Positions 1 to 6,374 of a stretch of 10,738 nt of DNA are shown here, piece after piece. The notes beneath the pieces are model-generated. The model was not told the DNA's origin. It saw only the letters and a list, made by a program, of their open reading frames with translations, and made no database searches. The position numbers and the translations under genes are program-made. Position 1 is the stretch's first letter, and every line of letters begins with the position of its first letter. Source of the stretch: JAYPEY01 sp047618185 (lineage in GTDB: Bacteria > Verrucomicrobiota > Verrucomicrobiia > Limisphaerales > JAYPEY01); contig JBLHKZ010000197.1 of assembly GCA_047618185.1 (NCBI GenBank), forward strand, positions 1 to 10,738. Reading direction: 5' to 3'.

Positions 1-2
1 AT

Positions 3-1196
3 GGGAAGTTGAACGTCGGCTTCGTCGGCGTGGCCAATCGCGCTGGCGCCGATCTCGCCGGTGTCGCGGCCGTCAAGGAGGCTGTGAACGTTGCCGCCAT
101 TTGCGACATTGATGACAAGTTTCTGGCTCAGGCTGCCGCCACGCACACGAAGGCGAAGACCTACCACGATTTTCGGAAAATGTATGAGCAGAAGGATCTG
201 GACGCGATCGTTGTCGGGACACCGGATCACACGCACGCGGTCGCGGCCGTCGCGGCGTTGAGGAGCGGTCGTCATGTCTATTGCGAGAAGCCCCTGGCTC
301 GCACGATTTCCGAAGTGCGCGCGATCACCAACGCGGCGAAGGAGACGGGCAAGGTCACGCAGATTGGCACGCAGATTCACTCGATGACGAACTATCGGAG
401 GGTGGTGGAGTTGGTCAGGTCGGGAGCGATTGGCAAGGTCGCGGAAGTTCACGTCTGGGTTGGCGGCGGCCGCGGCGGCAAGGAACTGCCTGCCAAGCCG
501 GAGGTAATCCCGGCGCATTTGAATTACGACCTCTGGCTCGGTCCCGTTCCGGAAGTGCCCTACAGCTCGCAATATGTCCCCAAGAACTGGCGCGACTGGT
601 GGATGTTTTCCGGTGGGCAGTTGGGCGATTTTGGCTGCCACTACATGGATCTCCCATTCTGGGCGCTGGACCTGAAATACCCGCTCACCATCGAGGCGGA
701 AGGCCCGGAGATTCATCCTTACTCGACGCCGACATCGCTGAAGGTCCGCTATCAATACGCGGCGCGCCTCGGTCATCCGCCCGTGAATCTCACCTGGTAT
801 CACGGCGGTGGTCGTCCGGACGGCATTCCTCAGAAATACGCGGCGAGATACAGTAGCGGCGTCTTGTTCATCGGAACAGAGGGTCAGTTGCTCGCGAACT
901 ACGGAAGTCACGTCCTGTTGCCCGAAGACAAGTTTGCAGGTTTTGAAGCGCCGAAACCGTGGATTCCGGATTCGATCGGGCATCACAAGGAATGGGTCAT
1001 GGCCTGCATCAATGGCGGTCCGACGACCTGCCATTTCGAATACTCAGGCCCGCTGACAGAAGCCGCGCTGCTGGGAAATGTAGCCTTTCGCGCAGGCAAA
1101 AAGCTCGAATGGGACGCGGCAAATCTGAAGGCGAAGAACTGCCCCGAGGCGGATCAATTCATCCAGCACATCTACCGCAAGGGCTGGTCGATCTGA
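3..1196 (+). CDS. Gfo/Idh/MocA family NAD(P)-dependent oxidoreductase, 5' end cut by window
   Basis: This is probably a dehydrogenase/oxidoreductase acting on a sugar, inositol or related polyol with NAD(P); the substrate cannot be told from sequence. The frame is open through the left edge (codons G-K-L-N-V from base 3), so the true start lies outside; the ATG at base 1 is in another frame and meets a stop after three codons. Counting from the TTG at base 9, residues 3-12 form the Rossmann beta-strand and a divergent glycine-rich loop (VGFVGVANRAG), VVGTPDHTH lies at 68-76, and the family signature YCEKPLA at 91-97 carries the catalytic-site Lys94. GDFGCHYMD (206-214), with His211 in the usual active-site place, and the WRDWW stretch (194-198) resemble the large planctomycete/verrucomicrobial subfamily, whose members often carry a Tat signal; that region is off-window. 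The C-terminal half is the alpha/beta substrate domain, ending at TGA 1194-1196. It is convergent with the Uma2 gene. Confidence 0.93.
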   Translation, partial: GKLNVGFVGVANRAGADLAGVAAVKEAVNVAAICDIDDKFLAQAAATHTKAKTYHDFRKMYEQKDLDAIVVGTPDHTHAVAAVAALRSGRHVYCEKPLARTISEVRAITNAAKETGKVTQIGTQIHSMTNYRRVVELVRSGAIGKVAEVHVWVGGGRGGKELPAKPEVIPAHLNYDLWLGPVPEVPYSSQYVPKNWRDWWMFSGGQLGDFGCHYMDLPFWALDLKYPLTIEAEGPEIHPYSTPTSLKVRYQYAARLGHPPVNLTWYHGGGRPDGIPQKYAARYSSGVLFIGTEGQLLANYGSHVLLPEDKFAGFEAPKPWIPDSIGHHKEWVMACINGGPTTCHFEYSGPLTEAALLGNVAFRAGKKLEWDAANLKAKNCPEADQFIQHIYRKGWSI

Positions 1197-1214
1197 GGGA
1201 GCGGCGGCGGAAAA

Positions 1215-1275
1215 GTAGAACGGGATTTATCCCGTTGGTCTTTCCGGGGAGGAAACGGGATGAATCCCGTTCTAC
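1215..1275. repeat. 61-bp palindromic repeat, copy A
   Basis: The element has 20-nt arms (1215-1234 and 1256-1275) that are reverse complements at 19 of 20 positions, separated by a 21-nt loop. The arms themselves contain small self-complementary cores (CGGGAT-TT-ATCCCG on the left). It is base-for-base identical to copy B at 1907-1967. It lies 18 bp after the oxidoreductase stop and 26 bp after the end of the convergent Uma2 gene, so a transcript of either gene would carry a strong hairpin at its 3' end. There is no T tract, so intrinsic termination is only a possibility. It resembles REP/MITE-like repeats of Verrucomicrobiota. Confidence 0.9.
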
Positions 1276-1301
1276 GATGTTTCGGCGACTTGCCGGCGAC
1301 G

Positions 1302-1856
1302 TCAGTCCTTGAAGATCGCGTCGCCGGAGATTTCCAGACCGGGGAACAGCGGCGATTGGAAAGTGTCGCTTTCGGCGTGGACGGCGGTCGGCCGGTCTGG
1401 TGATTCCTGAAGCCGGTAAACGGTGGTCGTCCTGCTTTTCGGATCGACGAGCCACAGCTCTTCCACACCCTGCGCGGCGTAGGTCTTCCGTTTCGGTTCC
1501 TTGTCTATCCTTGCCGTGCTTGGGGACAGAACCTCGACGGCGAGATCGGGCGCGCCGTGAATGCCCTCGTCGACCTGGATTGCGGCGTGGGCGTTGGAGA
1601 CGAAGAGGAGATCGGGTTGGAAGACGTCGTGTTCGGATAGGTGGACATCCAATGGCGCCATGTAGACTCTTCCGAGGGGATTTACCTCAATGAAGCCTCT
1701 GATGAGAAAGTAGATGTTGCTGACGACGGATTGGTGATAACGGCTTGGGCTTGGCGACATGAACAATTCCCCCCCGATGAGTTGATAGCGCGGCCCCCCC
1801 TCCGGCATGAGCCGGTAGTCGTCGGCTGTGACTTTAAGGGCTTCAGCTATTAGCAT
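1302..1856 (-). CDS. Uma2 family (DUF820) putative PD-(D/E)XK endonuclease
   Basis: This 184-aa protein shows the layout of the Uma2/DUF820 family, whose fold is that of PD-(D/E)XK nucleases; the cellular role of the family is largely unknown. Visible landmarks are YQLIGGEL (24-31, Glu30), the metal-binding pair Pro81-Asp82 in QPDLLFV, Glu108 in LAVEVLSPST (105-114), a basic KRKTY (122-126) and the family hallmark GVEELWLVDP (130-139). No signal peptide or membrane segment is seen. Length fits a complete member. The ATG at 1856 gives a natural N-terminus with no clear ribosome site upstream. It is flanked on both sides by identical 61-bp palindromic repeats and is transcribed in the same direction as the esterase upstream. 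Such genes are often multicopy and mobile-looking in cyanobacteria, planctomycetes and verrucomicrobia. Assignment to the family is firm; nuclease activity is inferred. Confidence 0.9.
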   Translation of the reverse strand: MLIAEALKVTADDYRLMPEGGPRYQLIGGELFMSPSPSRYHQSVVSNIYFLIRGFIEVNPLGRVYMAPLDVHLSEHDVFQPDLLFVSNAHAAIQVDEGIHGAPDLAVEVLSPSTARIDKEPKRKTYAAQGVEELWLVDPKSRTTTVYRLQESPDRPTAVHAESDTFQSPLFPGLEISGDAIFKD

Positions 1857-1906
1857 GATCTGACGTTAGGTTGCCGTTCGGATTCGGTCAAGCTGACCGG
1901 TGAAAC

Positions 1907-1967
1907 GTAGAACGGGATTTATCCCGTTGGTCTTTCCGGGGAGGAAACGGGATGAATCCCGTTCTAC
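1907..1967. repeat. 61-bp palindromic repeat, copy B
   Basis: Identical over all 61 bases to copy A (1215-1275) and in the same orientation, with arms 1907-1926 and 1948-1967. It sits between the stop of the esterase gene (1993) and the start of the Uma2 gene (1856), 692 bp from copy A. A smaller hairpin (AGCGGC-TT-GCCGCT, 1981-1994) follows and runs into the esterase stop codon; a weaker similar motif follows copy A at 1283-1295, suggesting the repeat family extends a little beyond the identical core. Confidence 0.9.
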
Positions 1968-1992
1968 GCTATCGTGCCGCAGCGGCTTGCCG

Positions 1993-2877
1993 CTATTTCG
2001 CGAAGCCCTGTTGCTTCAGCCAGAAGATGCAGTCCTTCGTCCATGGGTGCCACTTCTTCGGATTGTATTCCTTGCTGCCTAGCGCCACGCCGTGCTTGCC
2101 ATCCTGGTAAATGTGCAGGTCGAAGGGCACGTCGTTCTCGCGCAGCGCGGAGGCGAACAGGAGGGCGTTCTCAACGGGCACGGCCTGGTCGGCGACGGTG
2201 TGAAAGATGAAGCAGGGCGGGCCGTCCGGTTTGACCTGCAACTCGCAGGAAAGCTCGTCCTTCAATTCCTTCGACGGGTTGGCGCCGAGTAGATTTTTGC
2301 GTGAGCCCTTGTGCGTGAATTCGCCCATGGAAATGACCGGGTAGCACAGGACGCCGACATCGGGCCGGGAGCTGGAAAGGTCGATGGGATCGCCGGAACT
2401 CGTGTCTCCGAGGTCGAAATGGACCGTTGCTGTGGCGGCGAGGTGGCCGCCAGCGGAGGCTCCGAGAATGCCAATCTTGTTGGGATCGAGCTTCCATTCT
2501 TTGGCGTGCGAACGGACGTAGCGAATCGCGCGCAGGGCGTCGTTCTTCATGATCGGGTGACGATAGCCCTTGCTGCCCAGGCGATACTTCAGCACGAATC
2601 CCGCGATGCCGTGCGCGTTGAGCCATTGGGCGAAGTGCTCGCCCTCGTAGCCCATCATCAGCCCGCCATAGCCGCCGCCGGGGCAAATGATCATCGCGGC
2701 GCCGGTGGCTCCGCGTTTGCCGGGAAAGAGCGGGGTGAGGGTCGGGATGTCGTGAGATTCCGCGCCTTTGGCGCCGGGCGCGCCCTTGGGCCAGAGGGGG
2801 AATTCTTTGGTGGGGCGAGCGGCGTTGGCCGTGAGCGCCATCGACAGCAACAGGAGGGAAATTAGAATGCGTTTCAT
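1993..2877 (-). CDS. Secreted alpha/beta hydrolase (acetyl-esterase / BD-FAE-like)
   Basis: This is a predicted exported esterase, by family most like the acetyl-xylan or feruloyl esterase-like alpha/beta hydrolases that deacylate plant polysaccharides; substrate is inferred only. From the ATG at 2877 the product has 294 residues. Residues 1-20 (MKRILISLLLLSMALTANAA) are a clear Sec signal peptide with an ANA cleavage site. CPGGGY (65-70) is the oxyanion-hole loop, GASAGG (139-144) holds nucleophile Ser141, and Asp230 (VADQAVPVENA) and His262 (DGKHGV) complete the catalytic triad. An upstream TTG at 2913 would add 12 residues in front of the signal peptide and is less likely. The start lies 47 bp after the stop of the DUF2135-like gene on the same strand, so co-transcription is possible, but its enzyme role does not obviously belong with the membrane cluster. 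Confidence 0.87.
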   Translation of the reverse strand: MKRILISLLLLSMALTANAARPTKEFPLWPKGAPGAKGAESHDIPTLTPLFPGKRGATGAAMIICPGGGYGGLMMGYEGEHFAQWLNAHGIAGFVLKYRLGSKGYRHPIMKNDALRAIRYVRSHAKEWKLDPNKIGILGASAGGHLAATATVHFDLGDTSSGDPIDLSSSRPDVGVLCYPVISMGEFTHKGSRKNLLGANPSKELKDELSCELQVKPDGPPCFIFHTVADQAVPVENALLFASALRENDVPFDLHIYQDGKHGVALGSKEYNPKKWHPWTKDCIFWLKQQGFAK

Positions 2878-2924
2878 CGAGCGAATGGAGCCAGAAATCG
2901 TCGGAACACGCAATGCAAAGGCGG

Positions 2925-3884
2925 CTAATTCCGCAGGGAGATCACGCGGAATTCGTGCACGAGTCGGGGGCGATCGCTGGATCGGATGGAACCGGTGAAG
3001 TCACGGGACTTGCCGCGCACGAGCACGCGCACAACGTATTTGGTCGGGTCCTGGCCGCTGTTGTTGCGGTAGTGATTGATGAACACGCGATAGACGCCGG
3101 CCGGGGCGCCGCCCTTGGGCCAGTAGACATTTTCCACGGGACGAGCGGTAAGCGGGCGATCGGCATTGCGGTCGACATCGAGGACGCCGCCGGAGCGCGA
3201 TCGCTTGTGGCCGTAGAAGAGTTCCTCCCCGCGAGGGTCGAACACGTGGAGGTCGATGTCGTTCACGTTGTTCCACATGAGGGAAATGCGGATGTCGCCC
3301 GATCGGGCGCCGGCGGCGGCGAGGCGGGATTCGAAACTGTCGCTGAGCATGACGATATTCGTCATGCGAGGCAGGTCGGCGAGGGTGATGCTGCCAAGAT
3401 TCTCGTCCAGGGTTGCGGGCGAGGAGCTGCCGGAGTTTTCGGGCAGGGACATTTCGCCCTCTCCGGCGCGGGAGACAACCATGCCGGCTTCGACCTTGTT
3501 GGTGTCGTTGCCGGGGTTGCGACGGCGATCGGGATTGCCCATGGCTCCGTGATCCGTGGCGTTGTTTTCCTGAAGGTCGGCGGGGCCGGACATGTCCTCG
3601 CCAAAGGTGATGGCGCCCAGGCCGCCTGAGCCGCCGCTTAGAGCGGGGAAGGCGATCCAGAGAATGAGGACCATCAACATCAGGACGACCGAGAGGGTGG
3701 CGATGAGATTGTCCTGCCAGGGCTTGCGATATTCGTCGTCGGGATCGAGGCCGTTGTCTTCGGGCGTGTCCGCGAGGGAGGCGAACTGCAGGGGCACGCC
3801 GCAGTGCGGGCAATCGACCACGGCGTCGCCGGCCTCGGTTTCGAGGTCCATCAACTGTCCGCAACTGTAGCAGCTCTGAGGCAT
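2925..3884 (-). CDS. Zinc-ribbon, single-TM protein with extracytoplasmic DUF2135-like domain
   Basis: This 319-aa protein has three parts. Residues 1-30 hold two CxxC pairs (Cys5/Cys8 and Cys25/Cys28), a likely zinc ribbon in the cytoplasm. Residues 59-79 (NLIATLSVVLMLMVLILWIAF) form one membrane helix. After a low-complexity linker (82-180), residues about 197-316 read like DUF2135 (YfaP-type): ISLMWNNVNDIDLHVFDPRG, then GHKRSRSGG (225-233), LDVD (235-238), ENVYW (251-255) and a final strand-rich part. That domain should lie outside the inner membrane; Asp209, Asp211, Asp236 and Asp238 could bind metal. The ATG at 3884 is chosen because the zinc ribbon starts at once; the open frame reaching 4193 runs through intergenic repeats. 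It is the last gene of the stator-like cluster and may be a sensor or load protein. DUF2135 similarity is from memory of the motif and is moderately certain. Confidence 0.8.
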   Translation of the reverse strand: MPQSCYSCGQLMDLETEAGDAVVDCPHCGVPLQFASLADTPEDNGLDPDDEYRKPWQDNLIATLSVVLMLMVLILWIAFPALSGGSGGLGAITFGEDMSGPADLQENNATDHGAMGNPDRRRNPGNDTNKVEAGMVVSRAGEGEMSLPENSGSSSPATLDENLGSITLADLPRMTNIVMLSDSFESRLAAAGARSGDIRISLMWNNVNDIDLHVFDPRGEELFYGHKRSRSGGVLDVDRNADRPLTARPVENVYWPKGGAPAGVYRVFINHYRNNSGQDPTKYVVRVLVRGKSRDFTGSIRSSDRPRLVHEFRVISLRN

Positions 3885-4477
3885 GGTCTCTAGGCGACGG
3901 GGGCGTGAAGTCGCGCCGGAAGGGGAAATCCGAAATCTTGAAAACTCGAAACGATATGCCGGGCGCCATGGGGGGCTTTCCGCGCACGGCTCAGCGGTAT
4001 CCCGCGACTGCGGGACCCACCGCGTCGTTGCGCGAATTCGGGCGTTTGATGGACACGGCGCCCGAGGCGGTTCACAGACGACTCCACCGGGGAGTTGCGA
4101 GTTGCCAACATGTTGAACGATTGAATTCCTTTTATCCCAAAGGGATTGCGCCACAAAGCCCAGGGATGAGAGGAACGAGCTACCCTGGGGCATCGATCCG
4201 AAAATGGACTCAACCCCAACGGGGTTGTGCCCGTCCGCGTCATGGAAAAATCAGGGGATTGATTGAGTGAGACGCCATCGTGGGATGGAAGCGGCGCAAC
4301 CCCGTTGGGATACAGAACTGATTGCGGTGGCAAATTGTGGGTCAAGCACAGCTCCGAGGAGGGGAACCGGATATACGCGCGCCTGTTCGTAAAGACAGTT
4401 TCCCTCCTGGGAGGGGCAAGGCGTGGGTTGGGCTTGCGGAGACTTAGATTCATCTGAATTCGGTATTCGTGCTTTTC
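3885..4477. other. 593-bp gap without a credible gene, rich in palindromes
   Basis: The gap separates the first ExbD-like gene (stop 4478) from the zinc-ribbon gene (start 3884). Frames that stay open across it (a minus-strand frame over 3890-4453 and others) translate to composition-biased, repeat-like peptide with no recognisable fold and are not called as genes. It contains a hairpin at 4000-4015 (TCCCGC-GACT-GCGGGA) and the palindrome patch listed separately at 4134-4415. A promoter for the zinc-ribbon gene could lie here, but no convincing -35/-10 pair was identified by eye. Confidence 0.6.
4134..4415. repeat. Cluster of short palindromes, probable degenerate repeat element
   Basis: Perfect inverted repeats follow one another: ATCCC-AAA-GGGAT at 4134-4146; CCCAGGG (4159-4165) with CCCTGGG (4183-4189); CAACCCC-AAC-GGGGTTG at 4211-4227; CCCTCC-TG-GGAGGG at 4402-4415. 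The segment 4297-4310 is also the reverse complement of 4214-4227 at 13 of 14 positions, so the unit may once have been a larger inverted repeat. The CAACCCC/GGGGTTG module is of a type scattered through intergenic DNA of PVC-group genomes (recalled, not checked). Confidence 0.65.
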
Positions 4478-5419
4478 TTAAAGCGGTGGCGGTGGCGGGG
4501 CGCCACTGCCGAAGCCCATCATGATGCGCGCGTCGTCTTCGAGCGGGACCCAGGAGAGCTCCTTGCCCATGCGGCTGGCTGCTTCCTTGGAGATGTTGAA
4601 CTGGCCGAAGGAATCGCCGTAGACGCGAAAGACGAGATAGGAGTTTCGCGGCAGCTGTTTGTAGTAATCGACCATGGCGCGGATATTGTTCGAGGGATCG
4701 ATGCCCTTGCCGGGAATGGGCGCCAGCTCCCGGAGTTCGTCACCGACGCTCGTGAGCTTGATTGCGCCGCTGTTGAATCCGCTTGAAGCGCCGCGGATGT
4801 AGCGTTGGACGGGATAAATTCGGCCGTAACGGACGATCATCTCAACGGGTTCCTTGGTTGTTTCATGCTCGCGAGGCAGGCGCAGGCGTCGGACGCGGTT
4901 GTTCATTTCCCGCGTGAGTCGTTTCTGAACGTCGTTGAGTTCGGCGGCCAGATCCTGACTGCGCTTCTTCTCCTCCTCGCGCTGTTTGGTCATCATGACG
5001 TTCTCGGCCGAGCGGTCTTTTTTCATCTGCTCCATCTCCTCGATGGATTTGGCGGTCTCGACCAGTTTTTGCTGCGCCTCCTGAAGCTCCTTCTTGGTTT
5101 CCTCGAAAGAGTCGGCGACGTCCTCGCGGCGTTCGAGCAGCTTGATCTGCTCGGTGCGACCGGGGTCGCCGAGTTGAGCGGCGAGTTTCTGGTTGAACAT
5201 CTGGGCCTGCTTGAGCTCTTCCTTTGCCTGTTGCAGCTTGCGTTCCTGCATCTCCTTGGCGACGACCTCGGCGTCGGTCAGTTCCGGGGCGGGCTTGGCG
5301 TCCTTGGCGATGAGCGAGATCATCAGCGCGATGAGAATGATGCCGCCAAAGGTGTTGCACATGGTGTCGAGCAACATCTCGAGACTGTCGGACTGTTCTG
5401 GCAGGCGGCGGCGGCTCAT
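4478..5419 (-). CDS. ExbD/MotB-like stator subunit A: TM, long coiled coil, C-terminal domain
   Basis: This 313-aa single-pass protein has a short basic N-terminus (MSRRR), then EMLLDTMCNTFGGIILIALMISLI, a membrane helix at about 19-38 entered by Asp18, the position where ExbD, TolR and MotB carry their proton-accepting Asp. Residues 45-180 are charged and heptad-like, a long coiled coil that would lie outside the membrane if the N-terminus is inside. A globular C-terminal domain follows (190-300, with EMIVRYGRIYPVQRY and YLVFRVYG), ending in a proline-rich tail (309-312). The domain is related to that of the next upstream gene. No OmpA-like peptidoglycan motif is seen, so it is neither classical MotB nor ExbD, both of which lack such a coiled coil. 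It starts within an ATGA overlap with the stop of the upstream gene, implying coupled translation. Stop at 4478. Confidence 0.8.
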   Translation of the reverse strand: MSRRRLPEQSDSLEMLLDTMCNTFGGIILIALMISLIAKDAKPAPELTDAEVVAKEMQERKLQQAKEELKQAQMFNQKLAAQLGDPGRTEQIKLLERREDVADSFEETKKELQEAQQKLVETAKSIEEMEQMKKDRSAENVMMTKQREEEKKRSQDLAAELNDVQKRLTREMNNRVRRLRLPREHETTKEPVEMIVRYGRIYPVQRYIRGASSGFNSGAIKLTSVGDELRELAPIPGKGIDPSNNIRAMVDYYKQLPRNSYLVFRVYGDSFGQFNISKEAASRMGKELSWVPLEDDARIMMGFGSGAPPPPPL

Positions 5420-6273
5420 AACTTTTTGGCGGGCGTCGCGGAAGGCGAGCCGAAGAAGATTTGTTTCCCTTCCTCAAGGGCGTCGTAGCCTACGGAAAAG
5501 CCGGCTTCCTGCGCCTTGATTTTGCAGAAGTTGAAGAGACGAATGCCGGAGGGGCGGACGTAGAACACCAGGTGCAGGCCGCGGGGGTTCCACTTGCGCA
5601 TGGCGCTGACGAATTGCCCGGGGGCGGTCGCGCCGGCGAACTCCTTGCGGGTGTCGGGCGCGGCGAATTGCTCGATGGTGACGCCGGATTTGGAAACGAT
5701 GACCAGCAGATTCTCCTTGGACTGGGGCGCGTCGTCCGGGATGAGCCAGAGCTGGTTCTTGTTGCGCACGATCGCCTCCATGCGCTTTTTCATATCCAGC
5801 ATGGTGGTCTGGGTTTTCTCGTTTTCCTTTTCCAGTTCGCTGAGCGAATCCTTTTCCTTGTCGTTCTTGGTCAGGCCGAGTTGGGCGGCAAGGGAATGGG
5901 CTTCGTATTGTTTGGTGATGAGCTTCTGCTGTGTCAGTTCCAGTTCGAGCTTCACGTCGTTGACCTGGGTCTTGATGGAGTCGATGTCCTGATCGAGTCG
6001 GCTGGCGCTGGGAGCGGTCGCGGCGTCGGTGAGCAGCATCTGGCGGGACTGGTTCTCGGAATTGACGCGTTTGAGCTCTTCGAGCGTTTCGTTGAGCTCG
6101 GTCATGAGCGGGTCTTCGAGGGAGCCGTCGCCGCTGGATAATGCGGAGGGGTTGTTGAGGAAAAGTGTCAGGATGAGAGTGACGAGAATGAGAATGCCGG
6201 TGATCGCCGTGATGATATCCTGGAACGCGAAGAAGCTGATCTTCTGGGTTCCGAGTTTGCGACGGCGGGCCAT
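5416..6273 (-). CDS. ExbD/MotB-like stator subunit B: TM, coiled coil, C-terminal domain
   Basis: This 285-aa protein begins MARRRKLGTQ and then FFAFQDIITAITGILILVTL, one membrane helix at about 20-39 preceded by Asp19, the likely proton-carrying residue. Residues 56-175 are a coiled coil and 176-275 a globular domain containing WLIPDD, LLVIVSKSGVTI (189-200) and HLVFYVRPSG (234-243). From His234 it aligns without gaps at a constant offset of 27 with the C-terminus of subunit A (shared LVF, V, FN, K, A, G, LE). The start ATG at 6273 is preferred; an 18-residue upstream extension lacks sense and would put residues before the basic cap. The last bases overlap the next start by 4 nt. Ninety-nine bases separate it from the channel gene upstream, with a hairpin in between. 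Homology to ExbD is inferred from topology, Asp placement and the adjacent ExbB-family gene, not from overall similarity. Confidence 0.8.
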   Translation of the reverse strand: MARRRKLGTQKISFFAFQDIITAITGILILVTLILTLFLNNPSALSSGDGSLEDPLMTELNETLEELKRVNSENQSRQMLLTDAATAPSASRLDQDIDSIKTQVNDVKLELELTQQKLITKQYEAHSLAAQLGLTKNDKEKDSLSELEKENEKTQTTMLDMKKRMEAIVRNKNQLWLIPDDAPQSKENLLVIVSKSGVTIEQFAAPDTRKEFAGATAPGQFVSAMRKWNPRGLHLVFYVRPSGIRLFNFCKIKAQEAGFSVGYDALEEGKQIFFGSPSATPAKKL

Positions 6274-6316
6274 GGTGCGGTTAGGCGTGGAGGGGGAGTG
6301 AAGTGGATAGGTCGGG

Positions 6317-6374
6317 GAAAGCTCCAAGTTCTGAGGAGCGCCACGAAATCTTTAGCCAAGAGTCTGGAGCTTTC
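6317..6374. repeat. 58-nt hairpin overlapping the end of the channel gene
   Basis: GAAAGCTCCA (6317-6326) and TGGAGCTTTC (6365-6374) are perfect reverse complements; after one mismatch the stem continues for about five more pairs including G-U wobbles, leaving a loop of about 26 nt. The right arm includes two of the three stop-codon bases and the last codons of the MotA/TolQ/ExbB gene. It lies between the channel gene and stator subunit B and could modulate transcript stability or stoichiometry, or simply be a dispersed repeat. Confidence 0.7.

Noticed and set aside
1..12. ATG at the first base as a start for the oxidoreductase
   Set aside because: It is in another frame and meets TGA after three codons; the oxidoreductase frame (bases 3-5 onward) is open to the left edge.
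1215..1275. Intrinsic terminator after the oxidoreductase gene
   Set aside because: The stem is strong but no T tract follows on either strand; it is recorded as a repeat with possible 3'-end function instead.
2311..3629. Plus-strand frames opposite the esterase and the zinc-ribbon gene
   Set aside because: Shadows in GC-rich DNA; the minus-strand proteins have catalytic triad, signal peptide and domain motifs.
3885..4193. 103-residue N-terminal extension of the zinc-ribbon protein
   Set aside because: The extension runs through the intergenic palindrome patch, has low-quality composition, and would bury a zinc ribbon that begins right at ATG 3884.
3890..4453. 187-aa minus-strand open frame in the gap
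   Set aside because: It covers the repeat patch almost exactly and translates to Arg/Pro/Ser-rich peptide without domain features; a repeat-derived frame.
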